Shown piece by piece: positions 52,627 to 64,000 of a stretch of 64,000 nucleotides of DNA; the stretch's first letter is position 1; every line of letters starts with the position of its first letter. Location of the stretch: NCBI GenBank assembly GCA_011799875.1, contig CM022301.1, forward strand, positions 326,510,929-326,574,928, written 5' to 3'. The stretch comes from Thinopyrum elongatum. Taxonomy: Eukaryota; Streptophyta; Magnoliopsida; Poales; Poaceae. Under the pieces are notes generated by a model, which had not been told where the DNA came from, did no database searches, and was given only the letters and a program-made list of their open reading frames with translations. The translations under genes and the position numbers were made by a program.

Positions 52627-53674
52627 CTATCCTGGCAGCGCCAGGTGTATGTGAGCCGATGATACTATACATCTCGGCCACAAACTAGGTGGTTAGCGCA
52701 GTGCTCATGGTTGAACGAGACATGGAGGGTCGCAAGTTCCAGGTCCAGAAGCCCGTTTATTACGTCTTCGAAGTCTTAACCCCTTGCAAAACACGCTATC
52801 CTCACTACCAAAAGATAGCCTATGCCGTCTTTATTGCATCACAAAAACTGCGGGATTACTTTCAAGAGTGCTCGGTGAACGTGGCATCCGATATCCCATT
52901 AAGTGACATAATTAATAACAGGGATGCAACGGAATGCATAGCCAAATGGGCCATCGAGCTCTTACCTTTTGAAATCACCTATCGACTACGCCGAGCTATT
53001 AAATCTCAGGTGCTGGCCGACTTCGTGGCCGAATGGACGGAAGTCGAACTCCCTCGAGAGTACTTTCACATTGGACCATGTACTTCACCGGTTCCAAAAT
53101 GCCCGCTGGCCTAGGGGCTGGCGTCGTACTCACGTCACCCACGGGAGACAATATTCGATATGTGTTACAAATCATGTACACGGATTCCAATAACATGCCC
53201 GAATATGAAGCACTTCTGCACGGACTCTGGATAGCAGTCTCCATGGGTGTCAAATGCCTAGAGGTCCGAGGCGATTCCAACCTCGCCATCTCACAAGTCA
53301 ATGGCGAATTTGATGCCAAGGACCCAAAGATGACAACATACCGGAATGCGGTCTTAAAAATCTCGGCCAGGTTCGAGGGGCTGGAATTTCACCACATACC
53401 CCGAGATAGTAACCAGGCCGCAGATATACTCGCCCGAATGGGCGCAAAGCGGGATAAAGTCTCGGACAATACCTTCCTAGAACGGCTCTTTAAACCATCC
53501 GTAGTCTGGCAAGATGACAAAGGAACATCGAAATCAAGCGATGTCGGGCAACACGCCTCGCCCGAAGATGATGCAGGACAAGAAGTCGTTGGCGGCTCGG
53601 CCATACAGGAAACAGCTTCCGCTCATGAAGTCATGGCAGTCATCGCACCATGGACAGAGCCGCTCCTGGCATAC
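52627..53674 (+). pseudogene. RT connection and RNase H of gypsy E, 3' portion
   Basis: Starts with the second CTA duplicate and continues the RT of E. A TAG lies at 52686-52688; then 'RKFQVQKPVYYVFEVLTPCK', 'YPHYQKIAYAVFIASQKLRD'. After a frameshift near 53080 comes RNase H: 'MYFTGSKMPAGLGAGVV' (the first catalytic Asp, present in F as YFDGSK, is Thr here), 'YEALLHGLWIA' (Glu), 'EVRGDSNLAISQVNGE' (Asp), 'PRDSNQAADILARMG' (Asp). It breaks off after 'APWTEPLLAY' at the next LTR. RNase H would remove the RNA strand of the hybrid; inactive here. Confidence 0.85.
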
Positions 53675-54571
53675 TATAACACCCCCAGTGGTTAGCTACA
53701 ATAACCATCACCCTAATGATGCCATGTCACCAGGCTTGCTAAGCTAAATTGCCACTTGATAGAAATCAAAGTCAAATTCAAATTTGAAATGCAAGTCAAA
53801 TTATTACTTCTTCAAACTGCAAAACAAAAATGGTCATAGCATTGCAAATAATCATAAAGTAATTGTCATGGAGAAACCAACATTTTATAAAATATTTAAA
53901 TGCCCTAAAACAAATAAAACATGGCCAAAACAATATACAAAATGATTTTTCTAAATCATGAATAATACAAACTATTTTAAATAAATCCCAAACTTCTGTG
54001 GCCGTGCCTAAAAATTGCAATGAGAATTGTGGGCTAAGTCCCATATTTTATAAAAGACAAATGCTATTGAAAATTAAGTGAAAACAGAAATAATATAAGA
54101 ATTAAAAAGAAAAAGAAAAAAGTAGAGATTACACTGTGCACTTGGGCCTCTGCAGCGACAGTGCAGCGTGCTCCCGAGGGCAGTTTGGCGTCTGCACCGC
54201 ACCCTCTCGCCTCCCTCGCGTCGCTACAGTGCCACGGAGGCGGATAAGGTCGCCTCGCACCCCCCGGGATGAACCCTAGACCTTTTCCCCTCCCCCTCGC
54301 CTCATGTCCCTCCGGTCTGGAGCTCACCCGTGAGGAGCCGATGCGCCCCGGCGTCGATCTCGTGGTCACCGGCCTCCTCTCGCTGCCCTCCATATCCAGG
54401 GGCTGCCTCTGCCTCCCCTACGTTGTCTATGTGAAGCAGAGCAAGTCAGCACGCAACCAACCCCGGGGTCGACCCCTTCTTCTTCCTCGGCCTCCATGGA
54501 TCGCCGCCGATGAACCGTTACCTCTAGTGCCTCCCCGAGCTCGCCAAGCCGTCCATCATCTTCGGTGTGAG
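53675..54571 (+). mobile_element. LTR fragment of another retrotransposon (TATAACACCC type)
   Basis: Homology to pol stops at 53674, and TATAACACCCCCAGTGG starts, like the TGTAACACCC ends of some Triticeae LTRs. The body is AT-rich with 'TCAAATTCAAATTTGAAATG' words, then GC-rich from 54130. It is interrupted at 54572 by the next LTR. The preceding CATAC would be its target duplicate. The right end is not seen. Family unknown; the frames at 54269-54596 look like leader sequence, not a gene. Confidence 0.5.
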
Positions 54572-55521
54572 TGATACGTCTCCAACGTATCCACAATTTT
54601 TGATTGTTCCATGCTATTATATTATCTATTTTGGATGTTTTATATGCATTAATATGCTATTTTATATTATTTTTGGGACTAACTTATTATCCTAGAGCCC
54701 AGTGCCAGTTTTTGTTTTTTTCCTTGTTTTTGAGTTTTACAGAAAAGGAATATCAAACGGAGACCAAATAGAATAAAACTTTACGATAATTTTTCTTGGA
54801 CCAGAAGACATCCACGGAGCTTGGAGAGGGGGCCAGAAGAGTCCCGAGGGACCCACAAGCCCTCAGGACGTGCCCTAGGAGGGGCGCCTCCCTGGCTTGT
54901 GGGCCCCTCTGGAGTCCTCCAAACATAATTCTTGCGCTATAAATTCCCAAATATTCCCAAACCAATATAAGCGTACACCAAATTACTTTTCCGCCGCAGC
55001 AAGCCTCTGTTCCTGTGAGATCCCATCTTGGGGCCTTTTCTGGCACCCTGCCGGAGGGGGATCCGATCATGGAGGGCTTCTACATTAACCTTGCTGCCTT
55101 TCCGATGAAGCGTGAGTAGTTTACCACAGACCTATGGGTCCATAGCTAGTAGCTAGATGGCTTCTTCTCTCTCTTTGATCTTCAATACAATGTTCTCCTC
55201 GATGTTCTTGGAGATCTATCTGATGTAATATTCTTTTACGGTGTGTTTGTCGAGATCCGATCAATTGTGGATTTATGATCAGATTATCTAGGAATATTAT
55301 TTGAGTCTTTTCTGAACTCTTTTATGCATGATTAAATATGTTTGTATTTCTCTTCGAATTATCGGTTTGGTTTGGCCAACTAGATTGGTTTTTCTTGCAA
55401 TGGGAGAGGTGTGGGAGAGGTGTTTAGTTTTGGGTTCAATCTTGCGGTGTCCTCACCCAGTGACATAATAGGGGTAGCAAGCCACGTATTGTATTGTTGC
55501 CATCAAGGGTAAAAAGATGGG
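54572..55521 (+). mobile_element. Athila-like LTR, 5' part, interrupted by element F
   Basis: Starts TGATACGTCTCCAACGTATC after GTGAG (possible target duplicate). Its last 125 bases match the window start (1-118), and the continuation seen there (GTTTTCATCATATTG..) is replaced here by element F, so F inserted in this LTR after AAGATGGG. Confidence 0.8.
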
Positions 55522-55971
55522 TGTCGGTGTCAAAACTGGTAGACCTCGGGGTAGGGGGTCCTGAGCTGTGGACCTAGGATCGATGGGGAACAAGGGACGA
55601 TGAACACGGTGTTTACCCAGGTTCGGGCCCTCTCGAAGAGGTAATACCCTACGTCCTGCTTGATTGTATTGGGTGTATAGTATGGTTACAGAGTAGATCT
55701 ACCTCGAGATCAGCATGAGCTAAACCCTAAGGTGATGAGGTGATGAATATAGCTCTAGCCCTAAAGACTACAAGCCTCGGTTTATATAGACACCGGTAGG
55801 GTTAGGGTTATCGGAAATAGATTACAATAAGAGATAAAGATATCCTGCCTATCCTTGACTTGGAGGGCACACCACGACTTCATAGATCTCACGTCACTAT
55901 ACGGCTTCTCCAGTCCGGCCCATATTCAATGGGCCGATACCCCGAGGACCCCTTGGTCTATAACTCCCTCA
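55522..55971 (-). repeat. 3' LTR of element F, 450 bp
   Basis: Plus strand TGTCGGTGTCAAAACTGGT at 55522 to AACTCCCTCA at 55971. On the minus strand it is preceded by AGGGGCTAC, a weak polypurine-tract candidate. 'GGTTCGGGCCCTCTCGAAGA' and 'AGAGTAGATCTACC' are typical words of this LTR type. Confidence 0.8.
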
Positions 55972-56374
55972 GTAGCCCCTGAACTAGCCTCCAATGCCAG
56001 GGATTGTCCTCTGGAATCTTCATATCATCGGCTTGCGAGACGAGTTCTTCCATTGCTTTATTCAGTTTGGAGCCGTATCCATCTCGCCGAACACTATCCG
56101 GAGCCCGAACTAATGTGCTCGGGCCCAGACAGTTTCAAGATTCTGGGATTCGAAGATATCTCGAGATTGAGGTGGGACCATCAGAGTTTAATGCCATTCC
56201 TCAGAGCAAGGGCTTCGTGCACCTTTTTAGAAGGCGTGCGGCCCAATGCCATCCTTCCATGAGCCCGTCCTTCCATCTTCACGGTGGGACGCTTATTTAT
56301 AGATCCAAAGGTGCGGGGGACAACTTACCTCCCCCCTTTCGCAAAGAACGACACCAAAGAAATTCCTCGACGCC

Positions 56375-59075
56375 ATGGCTGACCTCCCAGGCTCATCCTT
56401 GCGCCCGCACAGCCCACTCCCAGGCGATTGGTCGAGCTGTTTAGTTTCACACCTTCAGCTGAGGCGCTTGCAGACACAGTGCTTCCTCCCTCTGACAGAT
56501 TTGGTCCCCATCCACGCCGGTCTCATCTCCGTCGATGGTTGCACCCTTGCCGAGAACTCCCCCGCTCCGAGCAAGGAGGAGAGGGTATGTCTCGTGCCCT
56601 TCCTTCTAAGAGCTTTGGGATTCCCCATCCATCCCTTTTTATGGGGTTTGTTGGAGTTCTATGGGATTCAGCTCCACAACCTCACCCCACTGTCCATATT
56701 GCATATCTCTAGCTTTGTAGCCCTTTGCGAGATATTTTTGAGTTGCGAGGCCCACTTCAATTTGTGGAGGAAGTATTTCTGTCTTGTCCCTCGCCACCAG
56801 GGGGATCCATATTCGAGGTGGGCGGCGCCGAAGTATGGCGTATAGCTGGGACAGGGTACCCAATTGGAACCCCACGAAAAGATCCCGAAGGATGGACCTC
56901 AGAGTGGTTTTATATTGAAGATGTCCCCCTCACTGATCCAATTCGGCAAGGGCTGCCCGAATACTCAAATGATTCTCCTATAAAGCGGTTCAACTAGCGG
57001 CCCAAAGGCCCTTCCCAACAGGACAGCGAAGAGGTGCGTTCGTTAGCGGCCAAGGTCAGGCTGCTAACTAGCAGTAAGCTGACCATGATCGAAGTGATGG
57101 CCATTGCCATTACCCGATGCGTGCAAATCCTCCAGCAACGAGGTCATCCTTTATGGTTCTATAATGGGACTAACGACGTAACAAGCTACCAGCGACAAGG
57201 GCCAGACAATAAGGCGGCTCTGGCCAAAATATTGGCCGATCTCTTCAAGGGAGAGGAGGGAGACTTCGCTCAAATGAGTATTCGAGAGGGTTGTTCCGGA
57301 TACAATCCGGCGGACTGGGTAAGCCAAATCCACTGTCTTGAGCTCATGGATTATGCCCGAACTCTGACTGGTTGTATTTGAACAGGGATGGAGGCGTCAA
57401 GTTGCGTCCATTAATTGCCCTCCTCCTCAACCGGAGGATCATTCCCGTGACGACGATCCAGGGTATCATGATGACCCAGAGACGTCGATTGATTTTGAAG
57501 ACGGGGAGTTTTATCAGGAGAGCCTTGATGGCACCAAGGTCGCTCTGACAGCCGATCACCCCGGGGCTCTTCCCTCTTCCACAGTAAGTGAAAAGAAGAC
57601 CCTCTCCCGAACAGGGTGCTCATCTCGCGCTATTCCCCACATGCTGACTTCTGCTCCCAAGGGTCGCCGCACTACGCGTCGGACAGTTTTGGGAGGAGCG
57701 CGGACCGCACCAGCTTCGGCTCTTAATGTGAGATCAAAGCGGAAGGCCTTTGTCGAAGTGGAAGCACCTGCCTCCTCGGCCCAGAGGTGACGTATTTCAG
57801 AATTACAACAAGGGTTGCTTTTAATACCTTTTTATTAAAACTTGCTTAATTTTGCAGAAGACGTGTGCCCTTGCATCAGTCTGAAGATTCCCTGGGTGCG
57901 CCGAATTGCAGCTCCGGTCCTAAGTGTTCGGCACAAGCCGGAGCTTCCTCCGAACACGCGGCAGCCGGCGCGCCTCTGGCGGATTCCGATGATGTTTCGG
58001 TTACCAACTCCAAAGTCGAGAGCGTGATGAATCATCGCCGCCGGAGGGAAACTTTACGTCATACTGCCTTTGCCGACTAGGAATTTAGTGCCTTTAATTC
58101 GGTGGATGCGTACCTTGGAGCGGCCCGGACAGGTCTTGAAGGGATCGCCGGTCTTTTTGCCGCCAGAGTGCAGGTATGTAACTAAAATAGCTTGAAAACA
58201 GATCATGTTCCCTAACCAACTAGTCCCCAAGCCTTAATTTGGGCGAGACGGCCGAGTTAAGGATCTCTAATGATATTATTTTTGTAGGCCACAAGAGAGC
58301 AGAGCAAAAAGCTGTCTGAAGACCTTGAGTTGAGCCGGACAGAGTTGGTCGAAGCCAAGGCTGAACTGGATGCGGCTCGAAAAGCCAGGAGCGAATTGTC
58401 CGGTAAGTAGAAAGAACTGTTTCCCAATGCGTAGAAAGGTATACAGTGTATTCTATGCATTAACATCTTTTTGCTCCATATAGCCGCGGAAGCCGTAAGC
58501 GGGTTGCGGAAGGAGCTGGAGGCTGGTAAACGAGTGCTGACGCGAAGTCAGGAGGAGAAAAATGAGCTCAAGGCAGAGAATCAGCGGAAAGCCGAGGAAA
58601 TTGAGAGCTTGAAAACTCAGCTGGCACAAGCCTTGGAGGAAAACCAGAAGCTGAAAGGTGGCATATTTGGTAAGCACTGATCTCACCATTCCATTGGTCA
58701 AGTACCATTGGCGTTTTAATGATGATATGCAGCACCTGCTTGTTAGGTCTCCTGACTGGGCGGCCCGAGGAAGAAGTCAGCACCTATGAAGGGAACCTTT
58801 TAAAGGAGCTGTTGAAGACTTACGAGAGGGCCCGAAAGGCCATGAAGAGTATGGCGAAGGCGTTATGGCCATCAGAGGTGCCGCCAAAGAACATGGCCGA
58901 ACTAGCCAGTCGCTTTAAGGGAGCTCAGCGAAGGTTTGAATTATGGAAGATCTCGTCTTGCCGAGAAGGAGCGCGCGGGGCATGGGCTATGGTAAAGACT
59001 CGTTTCACCAAGCTAGACCCGGAGATATGGTCCAGGTTGGTCCAGTGGGCCCTGACGGCCGAGAGATACCTCTAA
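56375..59075 (+). pseudogene. Antisense multi-exon gene of element F, PF04195-like domain
   Basis: ATG at 56375 (MADLPGSSLRPHSPLPGDWS). It contains 'VPFLLRALGFPIHPFLWGLL', 'EFYGIQLHNLTPLSILHISS', 'CEIFLSCEAHFNLWRKYFCLV', the core of the 'putative gypsy type transposon' domain (PF04195). A one-base shift near 56800 leads to 'EVGGAEVWRIAGTGYPIGT' and 'EWFYIEDVPLTDP', and a TAG lies at 56995. Further exons bounded by AG and GT follow: about 57386-57583 (acidic, DDDPGYHDDPETSIDFEDGE), 57661-57787, 57859 on, and a long coiled coil (about 58288-58401, 58484-58669, e.g. KAENQRKAEEIESLKTQLAQ). The last exon, from about 58748, gives 'KTYERARKAMKSMAKALWPS' and stops at 59073. It runs against pol. Function unknown; this copy is broken. 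Confidence 0.7.
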
Positions 59076-59972
59076 GCTTGGTGTATGATGATGTGATGCC
59101 AGCATCTAGCCATTCTCAGAAGGATTGTGCGTTAGAGCAATTGATAGACAATGTCGATCAAGAATAGTTTTGTCAATTCTATGTATCTATGTACCGTACA
59201 TTGACCGAGCTCAATCCACGGTCTTATTTTTAAAAGAATGTTGTCTTAACCAGCCATCGGCTTCTACCTCCCTGATCAGTGATTGGGAAGTGTTCCGTAC
59301 TACGTGCCATGGAAAACAGGGCAACACTTCGGGAACCAGGCAATCCGGCCATTTGGCTTGAACAGACGAAACATGTGTAGAGAGTTATGTTATATTACTA
59401 TTTGACGTAAGAAACATCTTCCGATGAAAATAGTTCCTCCAAAGGTTCCTTTCTTCGGGTAAATTTATAGTCCGGATACGTGAGATCAATGGAGACCAAT
59501 GGTTGCAAAAAAACCCTGGTGATAAGCGCGAGGCTATATTCACTTCCCTTAGGCTGACTTATTGTATTCTCTAAGAACGCTAGCTTTCGGCTTCACCCGT
59601 CTGAGATACGGTCCCGGATGACCCGGTCATAACTATCGCAGAGGTGCTCCCTTTACTCCCTAGCCGAACAATCGGGAACGTAGGGGTAAACACAGGAGCC
59701 AGGCAACCCAGCTTGGCAAAGATCTTAAGTCAAATAAGTGCATATGTTGGCTTGACAGATATGAGAAGGCTGCAAACGAAACGAATGCGATGTATACTGA
59801 TTATATTATTCGGCTCCTCTAAGGGAGCCCCCATGCAAAGCTGGCTGTTACATTCCATGACGTATACGGTATTGGCTTGGTATGGTTCGGTTCAGCCGAA
59901 CACCTGCCATGTCAAAAAATAAAAAGAAAGAACAAAGAGAGGTGAGGATGTATGCAGGTGACAATGTCTAAC
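59076..59972. other. Non-coding stretch between antisense gene and integrase of F
   Basis: No gene supported; the 92-codon frame at 59644 has no recognisable content. This is where the 3' ends of the two convergent transcription units of F would lie. Confidence 0.5.
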
Positions 59973-61067
59973 TCAGGCGTAAAAGCACCGCAGCCGGGCT
60001 GCATTCCACGGGTTCGGCTCGAGGTGATCGTCGGACGGGCGGCGAAGGCGGTATGCTCCTCCTGCCAGTACTTCATCGATGATGTACGGACCCTCCCATT
60101 TGGGCGAAAGCTTATGCTTCTGCTTTTCAGGGAGCCAGAGGATGAGGTCACCCACGTTGTATCTCTTTGCCCGGACTTCGAGGTTTTGGTAGCGCCGTGC
60201 TTGCTGCTGATAAAGTGCGGATCGAGCCCGAGCTATATCCTATTCTCCTTCAAGAGCGTCCAAGTCATCCTGCCGATCCAACTTGGCTTCCTTTTCTTCA
60301 TACATGCGCACTCTAGGCGCATCGTGGATGAGATAGCATGGGAGAACGGCTTCTGCACCGTATACCATAAAAAATGGTGTGTATCCGGTAGACCGTTTAG
60401 GAGTTGTGCGCAGCCCCCATAATACGAAATCAAGTTCCTCGACCCAATGGCAGTCTGATTGTTCAAGTGATCGGACCAGACGGGGCTTGATGCCGCTCAT
60501 AATGAGCCCGTTGGCCCGTTCGACCTGTCCATTGGTCTGTGGGTGGTACACGAAAGCATAATCAAGCTTAATGCCCGTTTTGCCACACCAGTCCTTGACT
60601 TCTTGGGCGGTGAAGTTGGTACCGTTATCGGTAATTATGCTGTGGGGGACACCATAACGGTGTACGACGTCAGATAAGAAGTCGACGACCGGTACGAATT
60701 CTGCCGAAGTGACGGGCCTTGCCTCAATCCACTTGGTGAATTTGTCGACCATGCCCAATAGGTACTTCTTTTTCTTTGTGCCCCCTTTGAGTGGCCCGAC
60801 CATGTTGAGACCCCAGACCGCAAAAGGCCATGTTATCGGTATCTTCCAAAGATCTGTGGGGGGCATGTGGCTTTGACTTGCGAACAGCTGACATCCAACA
60901 CAACGTTGGACGAAAGCCCAGGCATCCTCACGGGCGGTAGGCCAAAAGAATCCTGCTCGGAAAGCCTTGTTGACCAAGGCTCGAGCTGCCGCGTTGTGGC
61001 CACCTATGCCCGCGTGTATTTCTGCCAGGAGTTGATGCCCCTCTTCTTCGGAGATGCACCTTTGCAA
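59973..61067 (-). pseudogene. Integrase of element F
   Basis: The zinc-binding HHCC domain is seen as 'EIHAGIGGHNAAARALV' and 'CVGCQLFASQ'. The core has 'WPFAVWGLNMVGPLKGG' (the first catalytic Asp of D,D-35-E is Asn here, codon 60804-60806), 'HSIITDNGTNFTAQE' (second Asp) and 'GQVERANGLI' (Glu). After a frame break near 60240 the C-terminal region continues to 59973: 'MGDLILWLPEKQKHKLSPKW' and 'EGPYIIDEVLAGGAYRL', ending 'NPWNAARLRCFYA'. The enzyme joins retrotransposon DNA to the chromosome; the Asp-to-Asn change and the frame break make this copy inactive. Confidence 0.9.
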
Positions 61068-61139
61068 GATTCCTGTGGTGCCTTTTTTGTAAAGCTCGCC
61101 CTCATGGACCTTGTATGCTTTAGAGCGCCAGACTATACG

Positions 61140-62140
61140 TCATGCCTCCGTCTGGTCCTCCGGGAGCTGTTGTCGAGTGAGGTAGGCGAGCAGAGGTTCT
61201 GTCCAGGGGGCAATTATGGCCATCATTTCGTGGGCGGAAGGTGTTTCCTCGAGTGCGGAGCCGCCGATGATATGGTCGTCGGGCTCCTTGTCCGGGGAAG
61301 CATTGTGAGTGGGCTCATTGGCTAGTGCGCCGGCGTCACCGTCCTGCCGTACTACGGAGGGCTTGAAGAGTTGCTCGAGGAAAGTTTTTTTAGGAACCGG
61401 GTCGCGCTTGGCGCCCATGCGGGCGAGGACGTCCGCGGCTTGGTTACTATCCCTAGAGACATGGTGAAATTCTAGGCCCTCGAATCGGGCCGATATCCAG
61501 AGAACCGCATTTCTGTATGCCGCCATCTTGGGGTCCTTGGCGTCGAATTCGCCGTTGACTTGAGAGATCGCTAGGTTTGAATCTTCCCTTACTTCAAGGC
61601 GCTGCACCCCCATTGACGTGGCTAGACGAAGACCATGTAGTAGTGCTTCAAATTCGGCTGCGTTGTTGGAGTCCATGTACATTATTTGTAGGACATACCG
61701 AATAGTGTCACATGTAGGGGAGATTAGGATGACCCCAGCCCCCAGTCCGGCTAACATTTTTGAGCCGTCGAAATACATCGTCCAGTGCGAATATGTACTG
61801 TACTCTCGGGGTAGTTTGGCTTCAGTCCATTCGGCTATAAAATCGGCCAATACCTGAGATTTAATAGCTCGCGTGGTTTGTATGATATCTCGAAGGGAAG
61901 GAGCTCTATGGCCCATTTGGCGATGCGGCCCGTGGCGTCCCTGTTGTTGATTATATCATTCAAGGGGACCTCTGACACCACTGTGACCGAACATTCTTGA
62001 AAGTAGTGTCGTAGCTTTCAGGACGCCATAAAAACTGTATAAGCTATCTTTTGATAGTGAGGGTATCATGATTTGCATGGCGTAAGTACCTCGGACACAT
62101 AATAGACCAGCTTCTGGACTTGGAACTTGTGGCCCTCAGA
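61140..62140 (-). pseudogene. RT connection and RNase H of element F
   Basis: After stops at 61917-62140, where connection-domain wording (YPHYQKIAYTV.., AIELLPFEI) survives in pieces, an open frame of 258 codons carries RNase H: 'YFDGSKMLAGLGAGVILISP' (Asp), 'FEALLHGLRLATSMGVQ' (Glu), 'EVREDSNLAISQVNGEF' (Asp), 'SRDSNQAADVLARMGAKRD' (Asp). All four catalytic acids are present, unlike the copy in E. It then runs into the linker before integrase. Confidence 0.85.
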
Positions 62141-64000
62141 CTACCGCTCCACAATGAGCACTGTGCTAACCACCTGATTGGTGGCTGAAATGTATACTAG
62201 AATGGGCTCGCCGACGCTAGGTGTGGCCAGGATAGGGTTGCCAGCGAGAAGTGTTTTAATCTCCTCGAGCGCCGCAGTTGCTTCGTCTGTCCATTGGAAG
62301 TTCTTGGTCTTTTTAAGCAGTCTGTAGAGTGGGAGTGCCTTTTCTTCGAGGCAAGATATGAAGCGGCTCAAAGCTGCCACGCATCCGGCCAGTTTCTGGA
62401 CGTGCTTGAGCTCTGTTGGTATTGCGAGCTGGGATAGCACACTAATTTTGGCCGGGTTGGCCTCGATTCCTCTATGGGAGATGATGAATCCGAGGAACTT
62501 TCCGACAGGGACCCCGAAGACGCATTTTTCCATGTTGAGTCGTATATCATAGGCTCGTAAGTTGTCGAAGGTTTGGCGGAGGTCGTCTATTAGCTAATCG
62601 ATGTTTTTGGTTTTGACAACCACATCGTCCATGTCCGCCTCCAGCGTTCTGCTGATTTGGTTTTCGAGGCATGCCTGAATCATGCGTTGGTATGTGGCTC
62701 CTACGTTTTTCAACCCGAACGGCATGGTGTTGAAGCAGAAAGGCCCGTAAGGAGTGATGAATGCGGTTGCCTGCTGGTCATACTGCTTCATCTTGATCTG
62801 GAGGTATCCGGAGTATGCGTCAAGGAAGCATAGCGAGTCGTGTTCGGTGGTGGCATCGATGATCTGGTCTATTCTTGGCAGGGGGAAAGGGTCCTTAGGG
62901 CAGGCCTTGTTAAGGTCTTTAAATCGACACAGAGCCGCCAGGATTTGTCCTTTTTGGGTACCATAACCAGATTTGCTAACCACTCGGGATGCTTGATCTC
63001 GCGGATGAATCCGGCTTCCAGCAGTTTTGCTAGCTCTTCGCCCATGGCTTGCCGTTTGGGTTCGAAAAACCGGTGTAGAGTCTGTTTCACCGGCTTGAAG
63101 CCTTTTAAGATGTTTAGGCTGTGCTCTGCTAGCCTGCGTGGGATTCCCAGCATGTCTGAGGGGTGCCAGGTGAATATTTCCCAGTTTTCACACAGGAACA
63201 TTCTTAACGCCTCGTCAACTGCGGGGTCCAGCTGTGCTCCTATAGATGTCGTTTTATTGGGATCTGTTGGGTGCACTTGAAATTTTACTATTTCATCTGC
63301 TGGCTTGAATGATGTGGATTTTTGTCTTTTACTAAGGACCACATCATCCCTGTCAACTGTAGTGCGTAGTGCTGTCAACTCTTTGGCCACAAGGGCTTCG
63401 GATAGTGCCTCTTGGGCGAGGGATGCCGTCTTGTTTTTGGCTCGTAAGGCTTTGCTTTGGTCACTTTTAAGTGAGATTATCCCGTTGGGCCCTGGCATTT
63501 TGAGTTTCATATACCTGTAATGTAGTATGGCCTGAAATCTCGAGAATGCCTCACGTCCTAGGAGGGTGTGGTACCCGCTGTGAAAGGGCACAATGTGAAA
63601 TAGCAAGGGTTCGGATCTGTAGTTATCGAGTGTGCCGAACACAACGTCCAGGGTTATGCGTCCCGAGCAGTGTGCCTCCCTACTGGGTATTATACCTCGG
63701 AATGTGGTTTGGCTGCGTTCGATGCGAGATCTGTTGAGCTGCATCTTGTCGAGAGTATCCTCATAGATGAGGTTGAGGACGCTGCCTCCGTCCATCAGCA
63801 CTTTAGTCAGCCAAAAACCGTCGACAATGGGGTCGAGGACCAGTGCTTCCGGTGCATGGTTGCTACGTGGACTTGGCTCGTCCTTCTCGTCGAAGGTAAT
63901 AGGCGCAGCTGCCCAAGGCTGTGCGGCCATCACTTGATATATCTGGCTGAGCTCTCGAAGAGCCTTTTTCCTTTTATTGTTTGAGGCGAACGCCTCGTAT
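62141..64000 (-). pseudogene. Protease and reverse transcriptase of element F
   Basis: Open from the window edge to 62869. The linker 'PITFDEKDEPSPRSNHAPEA' precedes the protease site 'VLMDGGSVLNLIYEDTL', then 'FHSGYHTLLGREAFSRFQA' and the RT entry 'FIREIKHPEWLANLVMVPKK'. A frameshift near 62925 moves to 62983-62594: 'KACPKDPFPLPRIDQIID', 'FLDAYSGYLQIKMK' (motif A), 'MPFGLKNVGATYQRM', and motif C as 'EADMDDVVVK', in which the usual Tyr of YxDD is Asp (codon 62633-62635). After a TAG the thumb region follows (62533-62141). Two frame breaks and the motif C change make it non-functional. Confidence 0.9.

Larger units (their letters stand above)
38744..53674 (+). mobile_element. Gypsy element E (remnant), split by CACTA B
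   Basis: Own sequence 38744-40994 and 52627-53674, with gag, protease, RT and RNase H pieces in order on the plus strand. It is homologous to element F through the whole of pol. Its left part lies beyond element G and its right part beyond the LTR at 53675. Frameshifts and stops throughout show it is old. Confidence 0.85.
55522..64000 (-). mobile_element. Fatima-like gypsy element F (3' LTR to protease; runs off window)
   Basis: Order from right to left on the minus strand: protease-RT, RNase H, integrase, then a non-coding stretch, an antisense gene on the plus strand, and the 3' LTR (55522-55971). The LTR ends (TGAGGGAGT..., ...TTTTGACACCGACA on the minus strand) match a widespread Triticeae type that I recall as Fatima. 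The 5' part lies beyond 64000. Confidence 0.85.

Noticed and set aside
54269..54596. Overlapping ORFs as a host exon
   Set aside because: GC-rich stretch inside the LTR fragment starting at 53675; no recognisable domain.
1..64000. tRNA, rRNA or microRNA genes
   Set aside because: No cloverleaf or rRNA core sequence was recognised. The only long hairpins seen are MITE palindromes, which could yield small RNAs but cannot be called genes from sequence alone.

Overview
This is repetitive nuclear DNA of a grass in the wheat/barley tribe (Triticeae). The supports are gypsy-type gag-pol remnants of the kind that dominate Triticeae genomes, Stowaway-type MITEs, several very large CACTA (En/Spm-class) DNA transposons, GT-AG introns, and no sign of prokaryotic gene organisation. 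I see no ordinary host gene. Nearly every recognisable coding stretch belongs to a transposable element or rides inside one, and most carry stops or frameshifts. Family names for LTR elements are from memory and were not searched.

The window is a deep nest whose order can be read from junctions. The base is a gypsy element (E, plus strand, pol pieces at 38744-40994 and 52627-53674). Into its gag went an Athila-like element (G, minus strand, 36385-38743). Into the gag of G went a CACTA element (C, visible 31341-36384). Into a tandem repeat of C went a second CACTA (A, visible 754-8007 plus 30752-31340, TSD AGT). Into A went a third, unrelated CACTA (D, 8008-30748, 22.7 kb, TSD CAC). A separate LTR (1-753) interrupts A at the window edge. 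On the right, a complete CACTA (B, 40995-52626, TSD CTA), a close relative of A in the opposite orientation, sits in the reverse transcriptase of E. E is then cut by an LTR fragment (53675), that by a second LTR (54572), and that by a Fatima-like gypsy element (F, 55522 to the right edge, minus strand).

CACTA copies A, B and C form one subfamily with a shared layout: subterminal repeats, an array of 502-503 bp tandem repeats, then an alanine-rich protein gene followed by a second gene whose 5' region is conserved but whose coding part differs (B3-type DNA-binding domain gene in A and B; GRF-type zinc finger gene in C). Copy B, the only complete copy, also carries a DEDDy 3'-5' exonuclease, a Thr/Ala-rich coiled-coil protein and a Pro/Ala-rich protein. 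None carries a recognisable TNP2/TNPD transposase, so these look like non-autonomous elements that carry gene cargo. Element D is built from serial internal duplications, including repeated exons on both strands. Element F has an antisense, intron-containing gene with a 'putative gypsy type transposon' (PF04195-like) domain between its integrase and 3' LTR.
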